Shown one piece after another: positions 43,374 through 56,732 of a DNA stretch of 64,000 bases. Both the position numbers and the translations under genes were made by a program. The stretch spans positions 29,930,129 to 29,994,128 of the forward strand of contig OX328109.1 of the NCBI GenBank assembly GCA_946811185.2, given 5' to 3'. The notes below the pieces were generated by a model, which saw nothing but the letters and a program-made list of their open reading frames with translations, made no database searches and was not told where the DNA came from. How positions within the stretch are numbered: position 1 is the stretch's first letter; each line of letters starts with the position of its first letter. The DNA comes from Hippopus hippopus. Taxonomy: Eukaryota > Mollusca > Bivalvia > Cardiida > Cardiidae.

Positions 43374-44591
43374 TAGTAAAACTTCGGTAGTTTTTAGTGC
43401 AAGGGACCGGAGTTTTATATTCGAACTAAACGTAGTACCAACCCAAAAGTGTGACTCTCTTCGGGTATTTTCGGTGCTATTTACAGAAATACACAATCAG
43501 ATTTACGTAGCATTTCTTGCATTACCCTAAACTGGTACCCATTACAATGGTAGCCTTGTGGATTGATGGTTCACAGAGTTGCCGTCTCATCAAGAAAAAA
43601 TGCCAAAAATGAATTAGAGTATCTATAGAATCAATTACAAAATCATTTTTAAATTTCATCATTTAGTTAGCATCATAAAATAACATCATTCAATTCCATC
43701 CAAACGTTTTAAAGAAAACCGACCTTGAGCTACATCACTATCCTGTAGCCATTTTAGACTTGCTTCATGTGACTTTGCTGGATTTGTCAAAAAATGATTG
43801 TAACGTCACATGGTTTGAAAATATTGCCACATAGTCAAGCAAATGCCCTAAATACGTCATCTTCTGTTTGTTAGTAAAACTGTGTGGAAAGAAGAATTTT
43901 AGGGGATGGGGTAAATGGTGTATATTAAGAAGATGCCAATAAGATCGTTTTCGCCTCTGGAATATTTCTTTCCATTTAAAACTTTTGGGAGATAAAAGGT
44001 GACTTAGAAGTGATATGCAAGTCAAGGAATTTACAGTGAAAATTCAGGCCAAACAAACTGCTAGACGGCACTGTTGTTTACCATGACGAAAAAATTATCC
44101 GTTGTTTTTACATTTGTTGAATTCCTTCAGAGTGATTTCCCTTCTGGAGATCAAAGTACTCAGAGTGCTTAGACCGGTATCATTTGTTTATCCCATGTCG
44201 GGTATTTTAAGGAATTTCGGAATTGTCAATTGTCGTTTTAATTGATTAATTGACATTATGTACAAGTCAGTTGACGCCTTTAATTACACTCGTACTTCAA
44301 AACTGATTTGTACCGTCGACATCGTCAATCAACAAGTATGAAAATCAAGGTTGGTCGTGACTTTTCACTCCTTCAGAAGTTTGAAAGTGGATTAATTTAC
44401 ATACAAACTAAAGGTATGAATTTATGTTTGAATAATACTTTGGGGACATAAAATATTCTACGAACTATGAACCACAGACGTTTGAAGAATCTGGAGGAAT
44501 TTAACAATGGATAAATATTGGGACCAAAGATAGCATACAAACTGACACATAGCTGCAAACCAGCGACTTGCGAACTAACGAAATTCCACTG
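43374..44591. mobile_element. Second pogo/Tigger-like non-autonomous element
   Basis: The left end TAGTAAAACTTCGGTAG mirrors the right end, whose inverse reads CAGTGGAATTTCGTTAG. Both are flanked by TA (43372-43373 and 44592-44593). Length 1218 bp, no transposase frame. The ends differ in detail from the 29843-32387 element, so it is a separate family. Confidence 0.55.
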
Positions 44592-44812
44592 TATGTGAAC
44601 TTTTCAGCAAGGGTTTCAGGTTTAAGCAGAGAAACTGTTAGAAAAGGTAGGTGGAAGAAAACGTGTTTTAAATATTCCAGAATAGCCTCCGGTTGAGAAA
44701 AGGAGTAAAACAGTATAATTATGTACGTACTTTTTTTTTAATTATTATTAATTTTTAGTAAACATGGCTCTAGAGAAGGATTTCAAGATAAGGTACAGAA
44801 GCAAACAGAAAG

Positions 44813-45020
44813 ACTGATTGATTGTATGGTGTTTAACACCGTTTTCAGCATTACTTCAATTATATCGCAGTGGCCTGTGCATCATGCTTTCCTGGAGTTT
44901 CTTTTACCAGTACTCCACACAATATTCTTTCCAAGCCACTGGCTGCTCTCCCACATAACTATGGTGGAAACAATGGTCAGCAGTGAGAGAGGAATGAAAC
45001 CTGTCACAATCACTAACACA
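44813..45020 (-). repeat. tRNA-derived SINE (family S), head truncated
   Basis: The left edge is GATTGATTGTATGGTGTTTA (inverted tail). The body contains CTGGAGTTTCTTTTACCAGT and GAGAGAGGAATGAAACC. Confidence 0.7.
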
Positions 45021-45154
45021 GAAAGGATTGTTAGAGTTGACATTTTTGAAGAGTATTACTTTATTTATTTGGTACACTTGTGTAATGAAACTACAAAAAG
45101 GTAAATATAGTGTGTAGTATGACTGTGCTTTTGGTATATAAACATGTAGATTTT

Positions 45155-45376
45155 TAAACCAACTACCAAATGACTAAATCTTACACTGGTCCAAATTCAA
45201 AGATTTGTAGATGACAAATAGAAATATACTCATGGGATTTGTATCAGAAAGGACAGAAAACATTGTGGGAAAAAGAGAAAATGTTGCTTACCAGCATTTT
45301 CTCCTTTCCTACCATGTTTTCAGATGCCTTCTCCTTCAGGGTCATTATAAGTCAGCTTTGTGTGTTAAATGGTTAA
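45155..45376 (-). repeat. Family A piggyBac-like miniature element
   Basis: The core GTGGGAAAAAGAGAAAATGT is present and the right end reads TTGTGTGTTAAATGGTTAA. Confidence 0.7.
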
Positions 45377-45526
45377 TTAAAGGAGAGAGACAGACTAGCA
45401 GGTATAGTCCACCTAGACATCTTTCGGCAAACCTAGGGTGATTCGGTGATCAAGTTGTAGGTACAGAATCAGTTGAGTTAAGACAAAAGCCGAGACATTT
45501 GTACCGAGTCAATGGAGTGCTACAGG

Positions 45527-45704
45527 TTAACTCTATACCAGACAACAAAATTTGGACATGTCCAAATTGAAAGCATTTGTGACAAAAATTGATTTTTCCC
45601 TCAAATGAAGGGATTTCTCTTTAATAGGGCAAAAAACATTCTGGGAAAAGGCAGCCAAAGCTTCTACAGGTCCTTAGAACACAGGATTGTTTTGACAGAG
45701 TTAA
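45527..45704 (-). repeat. Family A element, core deleted
   Basis: It starts TTAACTCTATACCAGACAAC and ends TTGTTTTGACAGAGTTAA. Most of the palindrome is lost. Confidence 0.7.
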
Positions 45705-46640
45705 TCGTTTACCATGCAGAGACAGAGAGAGACTTGACTTCTACAAAGTTGTAGTATGGGACACATAAATTATGGATTGAAGGCTTTGAGATTTGCAGAG
45801 AGAGAGAGAGCAAGAGAGCAAGGTGTATAGAGGCAAAATTTCCTTGAATTTGGAATTAATGACTTGATTCCGGGAATAGTTCAAGCATGGGTCAAAAAAC
45901 TATGCACATTATAAGTGGAGGCTTATGCCTTTGATAAACACTAATGAGGGGAGCAAAATGTTTCAGTGTTGAGTTTTTAGATTGGCTTACTTTAAAGTGT
46001 CTAGGTGATGTCAATGGATTTTAACTGTTCTTTGGAGTTGTAAACTCTATTAACTCTCAGATTATGATAAATATATAACACTTTTTCAACAGCGACTAGT
46101 ACTAACGGCCAATAGCACAGCTCCACTGAGAGGTGACTGATTGAATTTGAGTTTATTTATCATTGCCACCGGTTTGCCCAAATGGGTGACACCCCCTGAA
46201 GGCTATTACTTTGGTTACGGGAGATAGTGCAAGATACAGCACGAAACATATGTTAAGGTCAACAGCCCCTAACTCATCGGTAAACATCGACAGTTTCATA
46301 AAGGCTATTCGGCCAATCTCGGTAGCTTCCGTCTTTTAGTATGAGAGTTATGGGCTGTAGACTCGCTAACTTATCGGTACACATCATGTAATATTGACAT
46401 TTTCGTTAAGGCTGTTCAGCCAATCTCAGTAGCTTCCATCTTTTAATATGAGAGTTAGGGGGCGTGGACCTTAAGTTACGCTTGGTTCTTTTATGTCAAA
46501 TCATTGTGTATATATGAGTTATGGTTTCATGTGGGAACTTTTTATCTTACAGTTTCCTTTTGACTTTTTCAGATTTTTTTTTTAATTATATTGAATTATA
46601 TTGTATATTGTATTTGAAACACTGAAAAGTTGAGTGTTTA
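45705..46640. other. Gene-free stretch with a two-copy tandem
   Basis: At 46265-46468 a segment of about 113 bp (CCAATCTCGGTAGCTTCCGT, TATGAGAGTTATGGG) is tandemly duplicated. A GA-rich tract (GAGAGAGAGAGCAAGAGAG) lies at about 45797. No exon is supported. Confidence 0.5.
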
Positions 46641-46651
46641 ATGGGTACAGT

Positions 46652-46884
46652 TTAACCCTTTACCACACAATGCCGACTTTTAACGATCCTGGGAAAGAAC
46701 TCTTCTGAAAACATTGAGGGAAAAGGAGAAAATGCTGGTAACCAGCATTTCTCCTTTTCCCACAATATTTTCTACCTTATCAAGGAAAAATTGCATCATT
46801 TTAGCTACAATGAAATTGTCTTCTGGAAATGCTTCCAATTTGGACAAGGCTAAAATTTTATTTTGTTGTCTGGTAAAGGGTTAA
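46652..46884 (+). mobile_element. Family A reference copy (piggyBac-like miniature element)
   Basis: Best-preserved complete copy: the left end TTAACCCTTTACCACACAA and the inverse of the right end TTAACCCTTTACCAGACAA differ by one base over 19. The TTAA at each end is the expected piggyBac target. The centre pairs GAGGGAAAAGGAGAAAATGC with GCATTTCTCCTTTTCCCAC. It is 233 bp with no coding capacity, so it would rely on a transposase encoded elsewhere. Confidence 0.85.
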
Positions 46885-47135
46885 ACTAATATTTGGATAC
46901 AAACACATTGTAAACTGATGTATTAATCTGATAATATGTGAATAAATACTGCAATTATGCCAGTTCATCCTCACTTGACTGAATGGAAATAATTTGACAA
47001 TGATCAGTTTTGTATGTATAATCCAATCTGGTCGAGCAATACATTTATATAGTTGGTGAAAACAATTTTGTGATGATGACGATGTACACTGTGCAAGTCT
47101 GTTGAATAAACTTTTCTGTCTGTCTGTCATATATA

Positions 47136-47397
47136 TGAGCCATACTCTGTGAAAAGGAGGCTTAATGCATCTGCAAAAGTATCGGCCCATGCCAGCCTGT
47201 GCAGTCTGGGCAGGCTGATCTGGGCAGAAACTTTTTGCTTTTTATAAGCTTTCTGCATGTCAATGGACCAGTGTACCATGATTCAGTAGGTTGTTATACA
47301 AAACAGATTTAATGGCTCTGTAATACTGTATTGACTTGCTTGGTAATCTTGTATCATGGAGATGCATTAAGCCCCCTTTGGGCAGAGCATGGTGCAT
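47136..47397. repeat. Family B foldback element
   Basis: The left end TGAGCCATACTCTGTGAAAA mirrors the right end, which finishes GGCAGAGCATGGTGCA. The hairpin CAGCCTGTGCAGTCTGGGCA lies near 47194. Confidence 0.8.
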
Positions 47398-47439
47398 ATA
47401 TTGTTTTTTCTTCAGTTTCATAGTGTACATTTTATTTTA

Positions 47440-47880
47440 CTGCCCACCTATAAAGTAGGGGGGTATCCTAGATTCACCATGTCTGTCTGGCTGGCCAGTC
47501 AGACCGTCAGTCTGACCATGTTTTTGTTTCCGTACTCTAACTCAAAAGCCGCTTGACCTAGGACCGTGAAATTGTATACCAGGGAGGTGCACTTTTGTTT
47601 CTGGGTCACATGGGTGTAAGGTCAAGGCCACAATTGAGCTTTGTTTAAAAATTGTTTCTGTGCTGTAACTCAATAGCTGTTTGACCCAGGACCCTGAAAT
47701 TTAATACATGTGTTGCTCATGACCCAAGGAGGTGCCCTATTGTTTTGGGGTCACATGGGTCAAAAGTCAAGGTCAGAGGTGTACTTTGTTTTTGAACAAA
47801 TACGGCTCTGATTGTGCTAGCTGCTTCAGTGACAATGTGCTAGTGAGATGGGGGGGGGGGGTATTTGTCTGCTTTGTGAC
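47440..47880. repeat. Second copy of the 3.3 kb tandem-unit repeat
   Basis: It has CCACCTATAAAGTAGGGGGG, GATTCACCATGTCTGTCTGG, GACCCAGGACCCTGAAATTT and a G9-10 run at about 47851, the same order as at 3340-3880. Confidence 0.7.
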
Positions 47881-48424
47881 TTTTCTGATCGTTTCAGCAT
47901 TTGTGTGGTTACAGGATAGGAACTTTTTTTTTTGTGTACTGTTTCATGTTATAGCAGGGCTGAGGGTATATTTTGTTTGGTACAGGTTGTACTAGGGACA
48001 AGGTATATAGTTTGAATTTATTAAGCTAGTGTATGAATGATAGGGATACTTTAATCACTTCATTTTGTGTGAGAGTACAAGGGTCTTTCCTTGTTTTCCT
48101 TTAATTATTGGATGCATTATTATCATTCCTTTTTTACTTCTTAGATTTGTTTTCCTTGCCCTTCTATGCATACACTTTTAACATATGTTTGTATCAAGGA
48201 TTAGGGTAGATTTTCTGTTGGTTTAGGTTGTATAAGAACACAGAGAAAATAAATTTACAGTATCAAATTGTTTCACTACGAAGGAACTTTCCAGGTATAG
48301 TATCAGGGCTCAAGGAATTCTTTAAGGTTGTTCAAGGGCACAGGTGCTTTTTTGAGGTTCTATTGTGGACAAAAGGGATGTTTTCTATTGTTTTAGGCAG
48401 AGCAGGATTATAGCACTTATTTTT

Positions 48425-49589
48425 AGCTCTACTGGCTGAAAGCCAGCAGAGCTTATGTCATGGTGTAGTTTTCGTCGTCAGTCCATTAGTCTTTTTCTTG
48501 TTTACGCGATAAAGTCTTCATTTGTGATCAGATTTTCGTTAAACTTGCACAGTTTGTTTATCTCATCAAAAGCTTCAACACTATTGATTTTGAAAAAAAA
48601 ATCCAACAAATAGTATGGGAAAAGTAGCCATTTCAAGTTGAAAATTTCCATTTCTTGTTTACATGATAAAGTCTTCATTTGTGGTCAGATTTTCGTGAAA
48701 CTTGCACAGTTTGTCTATCTCATCAATAGCTTCAATCCTACTGATTTTGAAAAAAATCCAACAAATAGTATGGGAAAAGTAGCCATTTCAAGTTGAAAAT
48801 TTCCATTTCTTGTTTATGCGATAAAGTCTTCATTTGTGGTCAGATTTTCATGAAACTTGCACAGTTTGTCTATCTCATCAATAGCTTCAACCCTACTGAT
48901 TTTGAAAAAAAATCCAACACATAGTATGGGAAAAGTAGCCATTTCAAGTTGAAAATTTCCGTTTCTTGTTACGTGATAAAGTCTGCATTTGTAATCAGAT
49001 TTTTGTGAAACTTTCACAGTTTCTTTATCTCATCAATAGCTTCAACCCTATTGATTTTGAAAAAAAAATTCAACAATCAGTATGGGAAAAGTAGCCATTT
49101 AAAGTTAAAAATTTCCATTTCTTGTTTACATGATGAAGTCAGCATTTGTGGTTGGATTATCATGAAACTTGCACAGTTGCTTTGTATCATAAACAGCTTG
49201 AACCCTATTGATTTTGAAAAAAACCCTGACAATCAGTATGGGAAAAGTAGCCTTTCAAAGTTGAAAATTTCCATTTCTTGTTTAGGCAATGAAGTCCACA
49301 GTGTTGATCCAAATCTTGTGAAACTTGCAAAGATTATTTGATTCATCAAGGGATTAAACTCTATCAAAAGTAAAGAAAATCTAGTAAACCGTTCAGGAAA
49401 AGCAGCCATTTGATGACTTAGTATCATTTACTCAACAAAGTCAATGTTATTAGTCACATTTCTTTGATCTATGCTAGTTTAGTTTTTTGTCTTTTTTCTT
49501 TTTGCATCATGAATTCATTTGTTTGCTAGCAAAAAAGCAAAATCACTGCGAGGCCAGGAGAGTGGTTTCAGGCCCTCAAGAGCCTCTAG
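48425..49589 (+). mobile_element. Helentron-like element, copy 3, with six 157-bp core repeats
   Basis: It starts AGCTCTACTGGCTGAAAG and ends AGGCCCTCAAGAGCCT then CTAG, flanked by T on both sides like the copies at 35 and 37 kb. The interior is six tandem units of about 157 bp (CATTTCTTGTTTACATGATA ... AGTATGGGAAAAGTAGCC). Bivalve pearl-type elements are known to carry such core repeats of about 160 bp. The paralogous site near 54.2 kb lacks it. Confidence 0.75.
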
Positions 49590-50349
49590 TTACAGGTTTA
49601 GGTTGTATCTGGGGACTTGTTCAGTTTTTGTCAGGGCATCAGGTGTTACAGGTGAAACAGTGTTTTGTTAAGGTTTCTCAAGGGATATTATGCATTTTCC
49701 ATCATGACTAAACTAGAACAGGGTGTCCAAGCTCAGGCAAAAAATTAGAGAAAAAAAAGTTCTCAAGGTCAGGAAATTGTCTGGGAATTATGAGATTTGT
49801 TAGGGAATTTTGAAATTTAAGTAAAAAGTCAGGGAATTCCAAAATAACAAGCCTATGAACAATGAAACCATCAAGAATAAAGGCTAAGGCAGTTTCTTCA
49901 TGTTTGGCTGTAATGATAATGATAATAATAATAATGATAATTATAATTACATGTTTGGAATTATTCTTTTAGAAGGAACTGAAGGGAGTAGCACCCCTTG
50001 CCTCCCCAGCTGAAATTTCTTTTTCAGGAATGATAGATACCAGATGTTTAGATCACCATGGCGTATAACTTTCACTTTCAGAATTTTTTGAGTCCATTTA
50101 TAGACACAGTTTATATTTATAAGCTTGTTCTTTTATTCATGAACAGGAAATTATTGTCCATTTATTTGTGTTATGAAATTAGCATGAATGATTGTAAGCA
50201 CTTTATTTTCCCTCACTGCGACAAATACCACTTATGAAATATGAATTAGTCATGATGGTGGTTGTATTACCTGTGCTTTAGCTATAAGCCACATATGAAG
50301 AATGTTTTTTTTCTTCATACTGTTGGTTGTGGTCTCTTGTTTCTATGTT

Positions 50350-52035
50350 ACACTCAATCTTCCGCTGTTTTTATTTAGTGTTTATCTGACTCTTCTTATT
50401 GAATGTCTACAAATTATTAGTAGTCATCATGTCTTGCTGATATAATTTAGTATCATATGCATTGCTTAATATTTTGGATATGCTGAGCAAACTTACTCTA
50501 CAACATATACATGTATTTTTTCATTATGTGGCAACTAAAAACATCAATTAAATTTGATTCCATTGTTTTTTTTAATAAGATTGACCAGTAATTCTATGAT
50601 TTGTAGATACAAGTGATATTAAATGTTTCTGTCATAATGGCATAAGGTTTATGTGTTATTCTATGTTGAAAATGGACATGTGGTGTTCTTTCTCTTATTT
50701 CAAGTTGAATATATAGGGGATAATATGTATTGTTGTAGGTTGTAACAGGGAGACCATGATATGTTTTTTTAAGGAAATAAAAGTGACACAGGTGAGATTT
50801 CATTTTCCTTTAGTTTGCATAAGGTTTAAAGTTTGCATGGTTTCAGGTCAAAACAAAAATACAGTAAGTATAACTACTTTTGCCTAGATTGTAACAGGGA
50901 CATACTATATAACACTCAATCTTCTGCTGTTCTTATTTAGTGTTTATCTGACACTTCTTATTGAATGTCTACAAATTATTAGTAGTCAACATGTCTTGCT
51001 GATATAATTTAGTATCATATGCATTGCTTAATATTTTGGATATGCTGAGCAAACTTACTCTACAACATATACATGTATTTTTTCATTATGTGGCAACTAA
51101 AAACATCAATTAAATTTGATTCCATTGTTTTTTTTAATAAGATTGACCAGTAATTCTATGATTTGTAGATACAAGTGATATTAAATGTTTCTGTCATAAT
51201 GGCATAAGGTTTATGTGTTATTCTATGTTGAAAATGGACATGTGGTGTTCTTTCTTTTGTTTCAAGTTGAATATATAGGGGATAATATGTATTGTTGTAG
51301 GTTGTAACAGGGAGACCATGATATGTTTTTTTAAGGAAATAAAACTGACACAGGTGAGATTTCATTTTCCTTTAGTTTGCATAAGGTTTAAAGTTTGCAT
51401 GGTTTCAGGTCAAAACAAAAATACATTAAGTATAACTACTTTTGCTTAGATTGTAACAGGGACATACTATATAACACTCAATCTTCCGCTGTTTTTATTT
51501 AGTCTTTAACTGACTCTTCTTATTAGATGTCTACAAATTATTAGTAGTCAACATGTCTTGCTGATATAATTTAGTATCATATGCATTGCTTAATATTTTG
51601 GATATGCTGAGCAAACTTACTCTACAACATATACGTGTATTTTTTCATTACGTGGCAACTAAAAACATCAATTAAATTTGATTCCATTGTTTTTTTTTTT
51701 TTTTTTTTGGATAAGATTGACTAGTAATTCTATGATTTGTAGATACAAGTAGTGATATATGTTTCTGTCATAATGGTATAAGGTTTATGTATTGTTCTAT
51801 GTTGAAAATGGACATGTGTTCTTTTAGTTTCAAGTTGAATATATAGCAGATAATATGTATTGTAGGTTGTAACAGGGAGACCATGATATGTTTTTTTAAA
51901 GGAAATAAAAGTGACACAGGTGAGATTTCATTTTCCTTTAGTTTGCATAAGGTTTAAAGTTTGCATGGTTTCAGGTCAAAACAAAAATACAGTAAGTATT
52001 ACTACTTTTTCCTAGATTGTAACAGGGACATATGG
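50350..52035. repeat. Three tandem units of about 561 bp
   Basis: ACACTCAATCTTCYGCTGTT occurs at 50350, 50911 and 51473, followed each time by highly similar sequence through GGTTGTAACAGGGAGACCAT. The related segment at about 54960-55330 has a single diverged unit. Confidence 0.9.
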
Positions 52036-54009
52036 GTTATTTTATGTATAGTAGATATTTAAGCTGTTTTGGTTTGTATCTGGGCACAAGGGATATTTTT
52101 ATGGTTCAGTTTTCAGATGGACAATGGAAAGGTATAAACTATTTTATGTCGTAGATCTACTTGTAACATGGACACAAGGAATATTTGATGTTGTTCAAGG
52201 GAACAGGGGATGTCTTTTCATCTTTCAGGTTGGATCTGGTCATAAGGATTTTGTTTTTTAAATCATTCAAGGTATAAAAGGACCATGCAAAACATATTGT
52301 AAGCTATGTTTACAGGGACACATGGGGTATTTTTTATTATTTTAGTTGTTTAGGGCAAAAAGGATTATTTTATATTGTTGTGTTGTATATGGGGACAAAA
52401 GATATATTTATAATTCTAGTTTGTAACAGGGCCATAGGGAAAAATGCTACAGTGACACAGGCTGTAAGGGGGACGCAAAACTTTTTTTAATGATATTTCA
52501 TTTTGTTAGAAAAATAATGTACATGTATGTATTTGCAAGATGTAACATGGACACAGGTTATGTAATATACTTCAGGTTGTATAAGAGGTATTTTATACAG
52601 TTCATTTTTTACCATGTTGTATCAGGATACAAATGATTTATTTTATTGTTTCAGTTTACACATATTTAAATTTTCATGTAGAAATATTATGAACAAGATA
52701 CTGTTACAAGTGAAATAGGTATGCCTAGGATAATGTATAGCTGTTATTCAAATGTAAATATTAATGTATGTATGTATATGAACCAGAATACTGTTACAAG
52801 TGATACAGGTATGCATTTGGATAATGTATAGATATTATTTAAATGTTTTTAGAAAAATGATATATTTTTTTTCCTGTAGGGTTTTACTGATACAATAGAT
52901 TTTTTTTAAGGTTTGTAATAGGGATATTATGTATTCTTGTTAAGGTTGTAAACAATAGATGTTTTATGTATTTTCATATGTCAGTTGTATGAGGGAAAAT
53001 GTGTATGTATTAAGTGTTTTAAAGTGTATCAGGGCACATTTTTTGTAAGGCTGTATCAGGGTATCCTGTAGAGGGGATATATTTTCACTGTTTTATGTTA
53101 TAACTAGAACACAGGGAGTGATACTAATACTGTCGGATTGTAACAGGTACTCATGGGATATTTTGCATATATAAATGTATGTATATGTATGAATTTTTTT
53201 CATTTCTTTTCAGCCAAAACTATATTATTATTGTGTCAGTTGGTACATAGGAGAAAGGTACATTTTGGTTTTGTTTCAAGGGACAACATGGATACAGTTT
53301 CAGAATATTACTGGGATGCAAGGTATCCTTTTATTATTTCAGGTTGAAAAAGGACACTGTGAGGTATACTTTTGCATGTTGTGTCATTCTTTAAAGTTAC
53401 TTCAAAAAAAGGGAATAGTATGTTGTAACATGTGTTAATCGTGACACATTTGTTGTTTTTTATTAATTCTATTTTAGAGGGTATAAGTGTATAAAAGTTT
53501 TCTGATGTGTCGGAATGCATCAAGGAATATTTTTATTTTCTACTGTTATGACAGTAACACAAAGAATATATTTTGTTTTTACTGTTTGTACAGGGACACA
53601 AAAGATATTTTATTTTGTTCCCATCGTTTCAGGTTTTACAACTGTACAAGGAAAATATTTTATTACTTCATGATGTATGGGGGCACAAGGGATATTCTGT
53701 AAATGTTTTAAGTTATAATAAAGTACATGTATATTAGAAAGCTGAAGGTATATATTGTAACAGTGTAAAAGTGACTCATGGGATATTTTATAATATTATT
53801 ATCAAGACACAAGGGATGTTTTTTTGTGATCGGTTGTTTCAGCATGCAAGGAACATTTTTTTACTGTTTCAAGTTGTACCAGGGACACAGGGAATATTAT
53901 ATGTATTGTTTTAGGTTGTATCATGAGCATAAAAAATGTGCTATATATGTTTTTTTTATTTGTATGACTGCATTCAGGACCTTCCAGTATTTCTAGTGTC
54001 TCTTTTTTC

Positions 54010-56560
54010 AGGTTGTATAAGAGCACAGAGCAAATCTACAGTTTTAAATTGTTTCAGTAAAAAGGAACTTCTCAGGTATAGTATCCGGGTTCAAAGAATT
54101 ATTTCGTGTTGTTGAAGGGCACAGGTGCTTTTTTTCAGGCTCTAAATTATGTGCTCAAGGGGTTTCTTCTATTGTTTTAGGTAGAATAACATTATGCTCT
54201 TATTTACTTTTTCAGGTTGTGTCAGGGTATCAGGTGTTATAGGTGCAAAAGGATCTTGTTAAGGTTTCTCAAGGGGTATTATTCATTTCCCAGGACTGAA
54301 CTTGAACAGGGTGTCCACGATCAGGGAATAAAATTAAGGGGAAAACTACTTTTTTTCAAGGCCATGGAATTGTCAGGGAATTTTGAGATTTGTTTTGGAA
54401 TTTTGGAATTTAAACAAACAGGGAATTTCGAAGTATCAAGTCTATAAACGATAAAACCATCAAGAATAAAGGCTAAGGCAGTTTCTTCATGTTTGGCTTT
54501 AACAATAAAAATAATTATAATATTATAATCATAATAAATTACATGTTTCAAATGATCTTTTAGAAGAAACTGAAGGAGTAGCGCCCCTTGCCTCCCCAGC
54601 TGGAATTTCTTTTTCAGGAATGGAAGATACCAGGAGATGTTTAGATCGCCTTGGCGTATACCATTAATAAAGTTTTCACTTTCAGAATTCTGTTGCTGAG
54701 TCTATTTTCAGACAGCTAAATATATGCTTGTTCCTTTTATTCATGAAGAGGAAATTATTGTCCATTTATTTGTGTTATGAAATTAGCGTAAATGACTGTA
54801 ACCAATTTACTTTCCTTCACTGCGACACAAACCACTTATGCAATATGAATTGGTCATGGTGGTGGTTGTATCACCCGTGCTTGAGCTGTAAGTCAAGTGT
54901 GAAAATTTTGTTATTATTCTCATTTTAACTACTGTGGCTATAGTTTCTTGATTTCTTTGCAACACCCTTTCCTATGACGTTTTTATGTAGTCGTTCACCT
55001 TGACTCTTCTCACCAATTGTCTACAAATTATTAGTAGTTATCATTTTGGCAACTTAAAACATTCTGATTTGTTTGTACCAATTAAAGTTAATTCCATTTT
55101 CTATATGATTGACCAGTTATTTTATGATTTGTAGAAACAAGCGATATTATGTATTTTTCTCATATTGTAGTACATAAGGGTATAAGGGATATGTATTATA
55201 CTATGTTAAAAAAGGACATGAGTTGATCTTTGTATTGTTTCAAGTTGAATATACAGGGGATTTTATCTTTTGGTGTATGTTGTAACAGGGAGACAGTTAT
55301 ACAAGTTTTTGTTTCAGGTTGTAAATGTGACACAGGTGATATTTTATATTGCCTTAGGTTGTATCAGGGTACAAGGTTGAGATATTTTCAAGGTTGTAAG
55401 AGGGATGCAATAATATTTTACCATATTTTGTTTTGTTAAGAGGATAACGTTTGTAGAACTTTGCAAGATGTAATATGGATACAGGTTATGTAATGTAATT
55501 TCTTTTGTATTTGGGATTTTTTAGGTAGTGTATATTTTGGCAGGTCGTATCAGGAAGATGTATTTAATTCGTTCAATTTACACATGTATATGTATAAAAA
55601 ATTATGTACCAGTATACTGTAACGAGTAAAATAGGTAGGCATGCACGGGTCAATGTAAAGACCTTATTTAAATGTCTTTAAGAAACAAGGGATATTTTTA
55701 TTCTATAGGGTTTTACTATTACAAGGAATACTTTTTTCTTGTTTAGGTTTTTAAAAAGGATGTTATGTCTTGTTTCAGATTGTATCAGAGATATAAAGGA
55801 TACCTCATGTTGTTTGATTCTTTTTCTTTTTTTTTTGTTCAAGTTGTAAACAATACATTTAATATATTTTCATAAAATGTCAGAGTGTATGAGGGAATAT
55901 TTTTTTTTAAATAAAGAAAAAGGGAATATTTTGTATTGTAACATGCTTTAATCATGACACATTAGTTGTTTTGTCTTATTTCTGTTTTTGATGGTATAGA
56001 TGTATGAAAGAATGTTTAATGTGTCGGAATGCATCTGGTGGCAAAGGATATTTTAACTTTTTTTACTGTTTATTACAGTGACACATGGTATATGTTATGA
56101 TGTTACAGGTTGTAACAGGAACACAAAAGATTGATTTCATTCCTGTTATTTCAGGGTTTACAATGGGATGTACTTTATTATTTCATGTATTGGGGCATGA
56201 GGAACGAGGGAACGTTTTGTTAATGTTTTAATCAAACAGAAAATCTTGACGTAAATATTGTAACAAGGTGTTGGAGTGACTCATGTTTTATTTTGTAATT
56301 GTTTTATTAAGACGCAAGGGATATTATGTTGTGGTCGGTTGTTTCAGCGTGCAAGGGATGTTTTTTACTGTTTCTCATTGTACCAGGGACACAGGAATAT
56401 TACATGTATTATGGCAGGTTGTATCATGGGCATAAGGAATGTGCTATATATACATGTTTGTAATTATATGTTTTGTTCGAAAGTTGTATCACATTCAGGA
56501 CTTTTCCATATTTCTCATGTAGTACACAAATAGTTTGTTACTCATTGTTTATATTAGGGA
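54010..56560. repeat. Second copy of a large duplication within the minisatellite field
   Basis: 54010-54200 matches 48230-48420, 54210-54960 matches about 49600-50340, 55390-55800 resembles 52490-52940, and 55920-56510 resembles 53400-54000, in the same order. Copy 1 carries an extra Helentron-like insertion and two extra 561-bp units. Confidence 0.75.
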
Positions 56561-56732
56561 GACGAGATAATTATTTACAGCTTTGAATTTCTTTTCATGT
56601 GTCTTTTTGTTCACAAGTGTAATAGAATTTTTATATTTATTGTTTCAGGGTTATTATACTTGTACAAAAAAGATTTTATGAATTGTTTCAGATTGATTCA
56701 TGATTACAGTGACAATGAAATTTTATAGCTGA

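Larger units (their letters stand above)
47900..56560. repeat. Ancient minisatellite field, GGTTGTA...CAGGGACACA...GATATTTT units
   Basis: Degenerate units of roughly 40-60 bp recur across 8.6 kb. A typical unit joins TTTCAGGTTGTAACAGGGA, CACAAGGGATATTTT and TATTGTT. The field contains larger duplications and the insertion at 48425-49589. A few short frames in it were dismissed as chance. It is strongly G/T-biased on the + strand. Confidence 0.75.
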
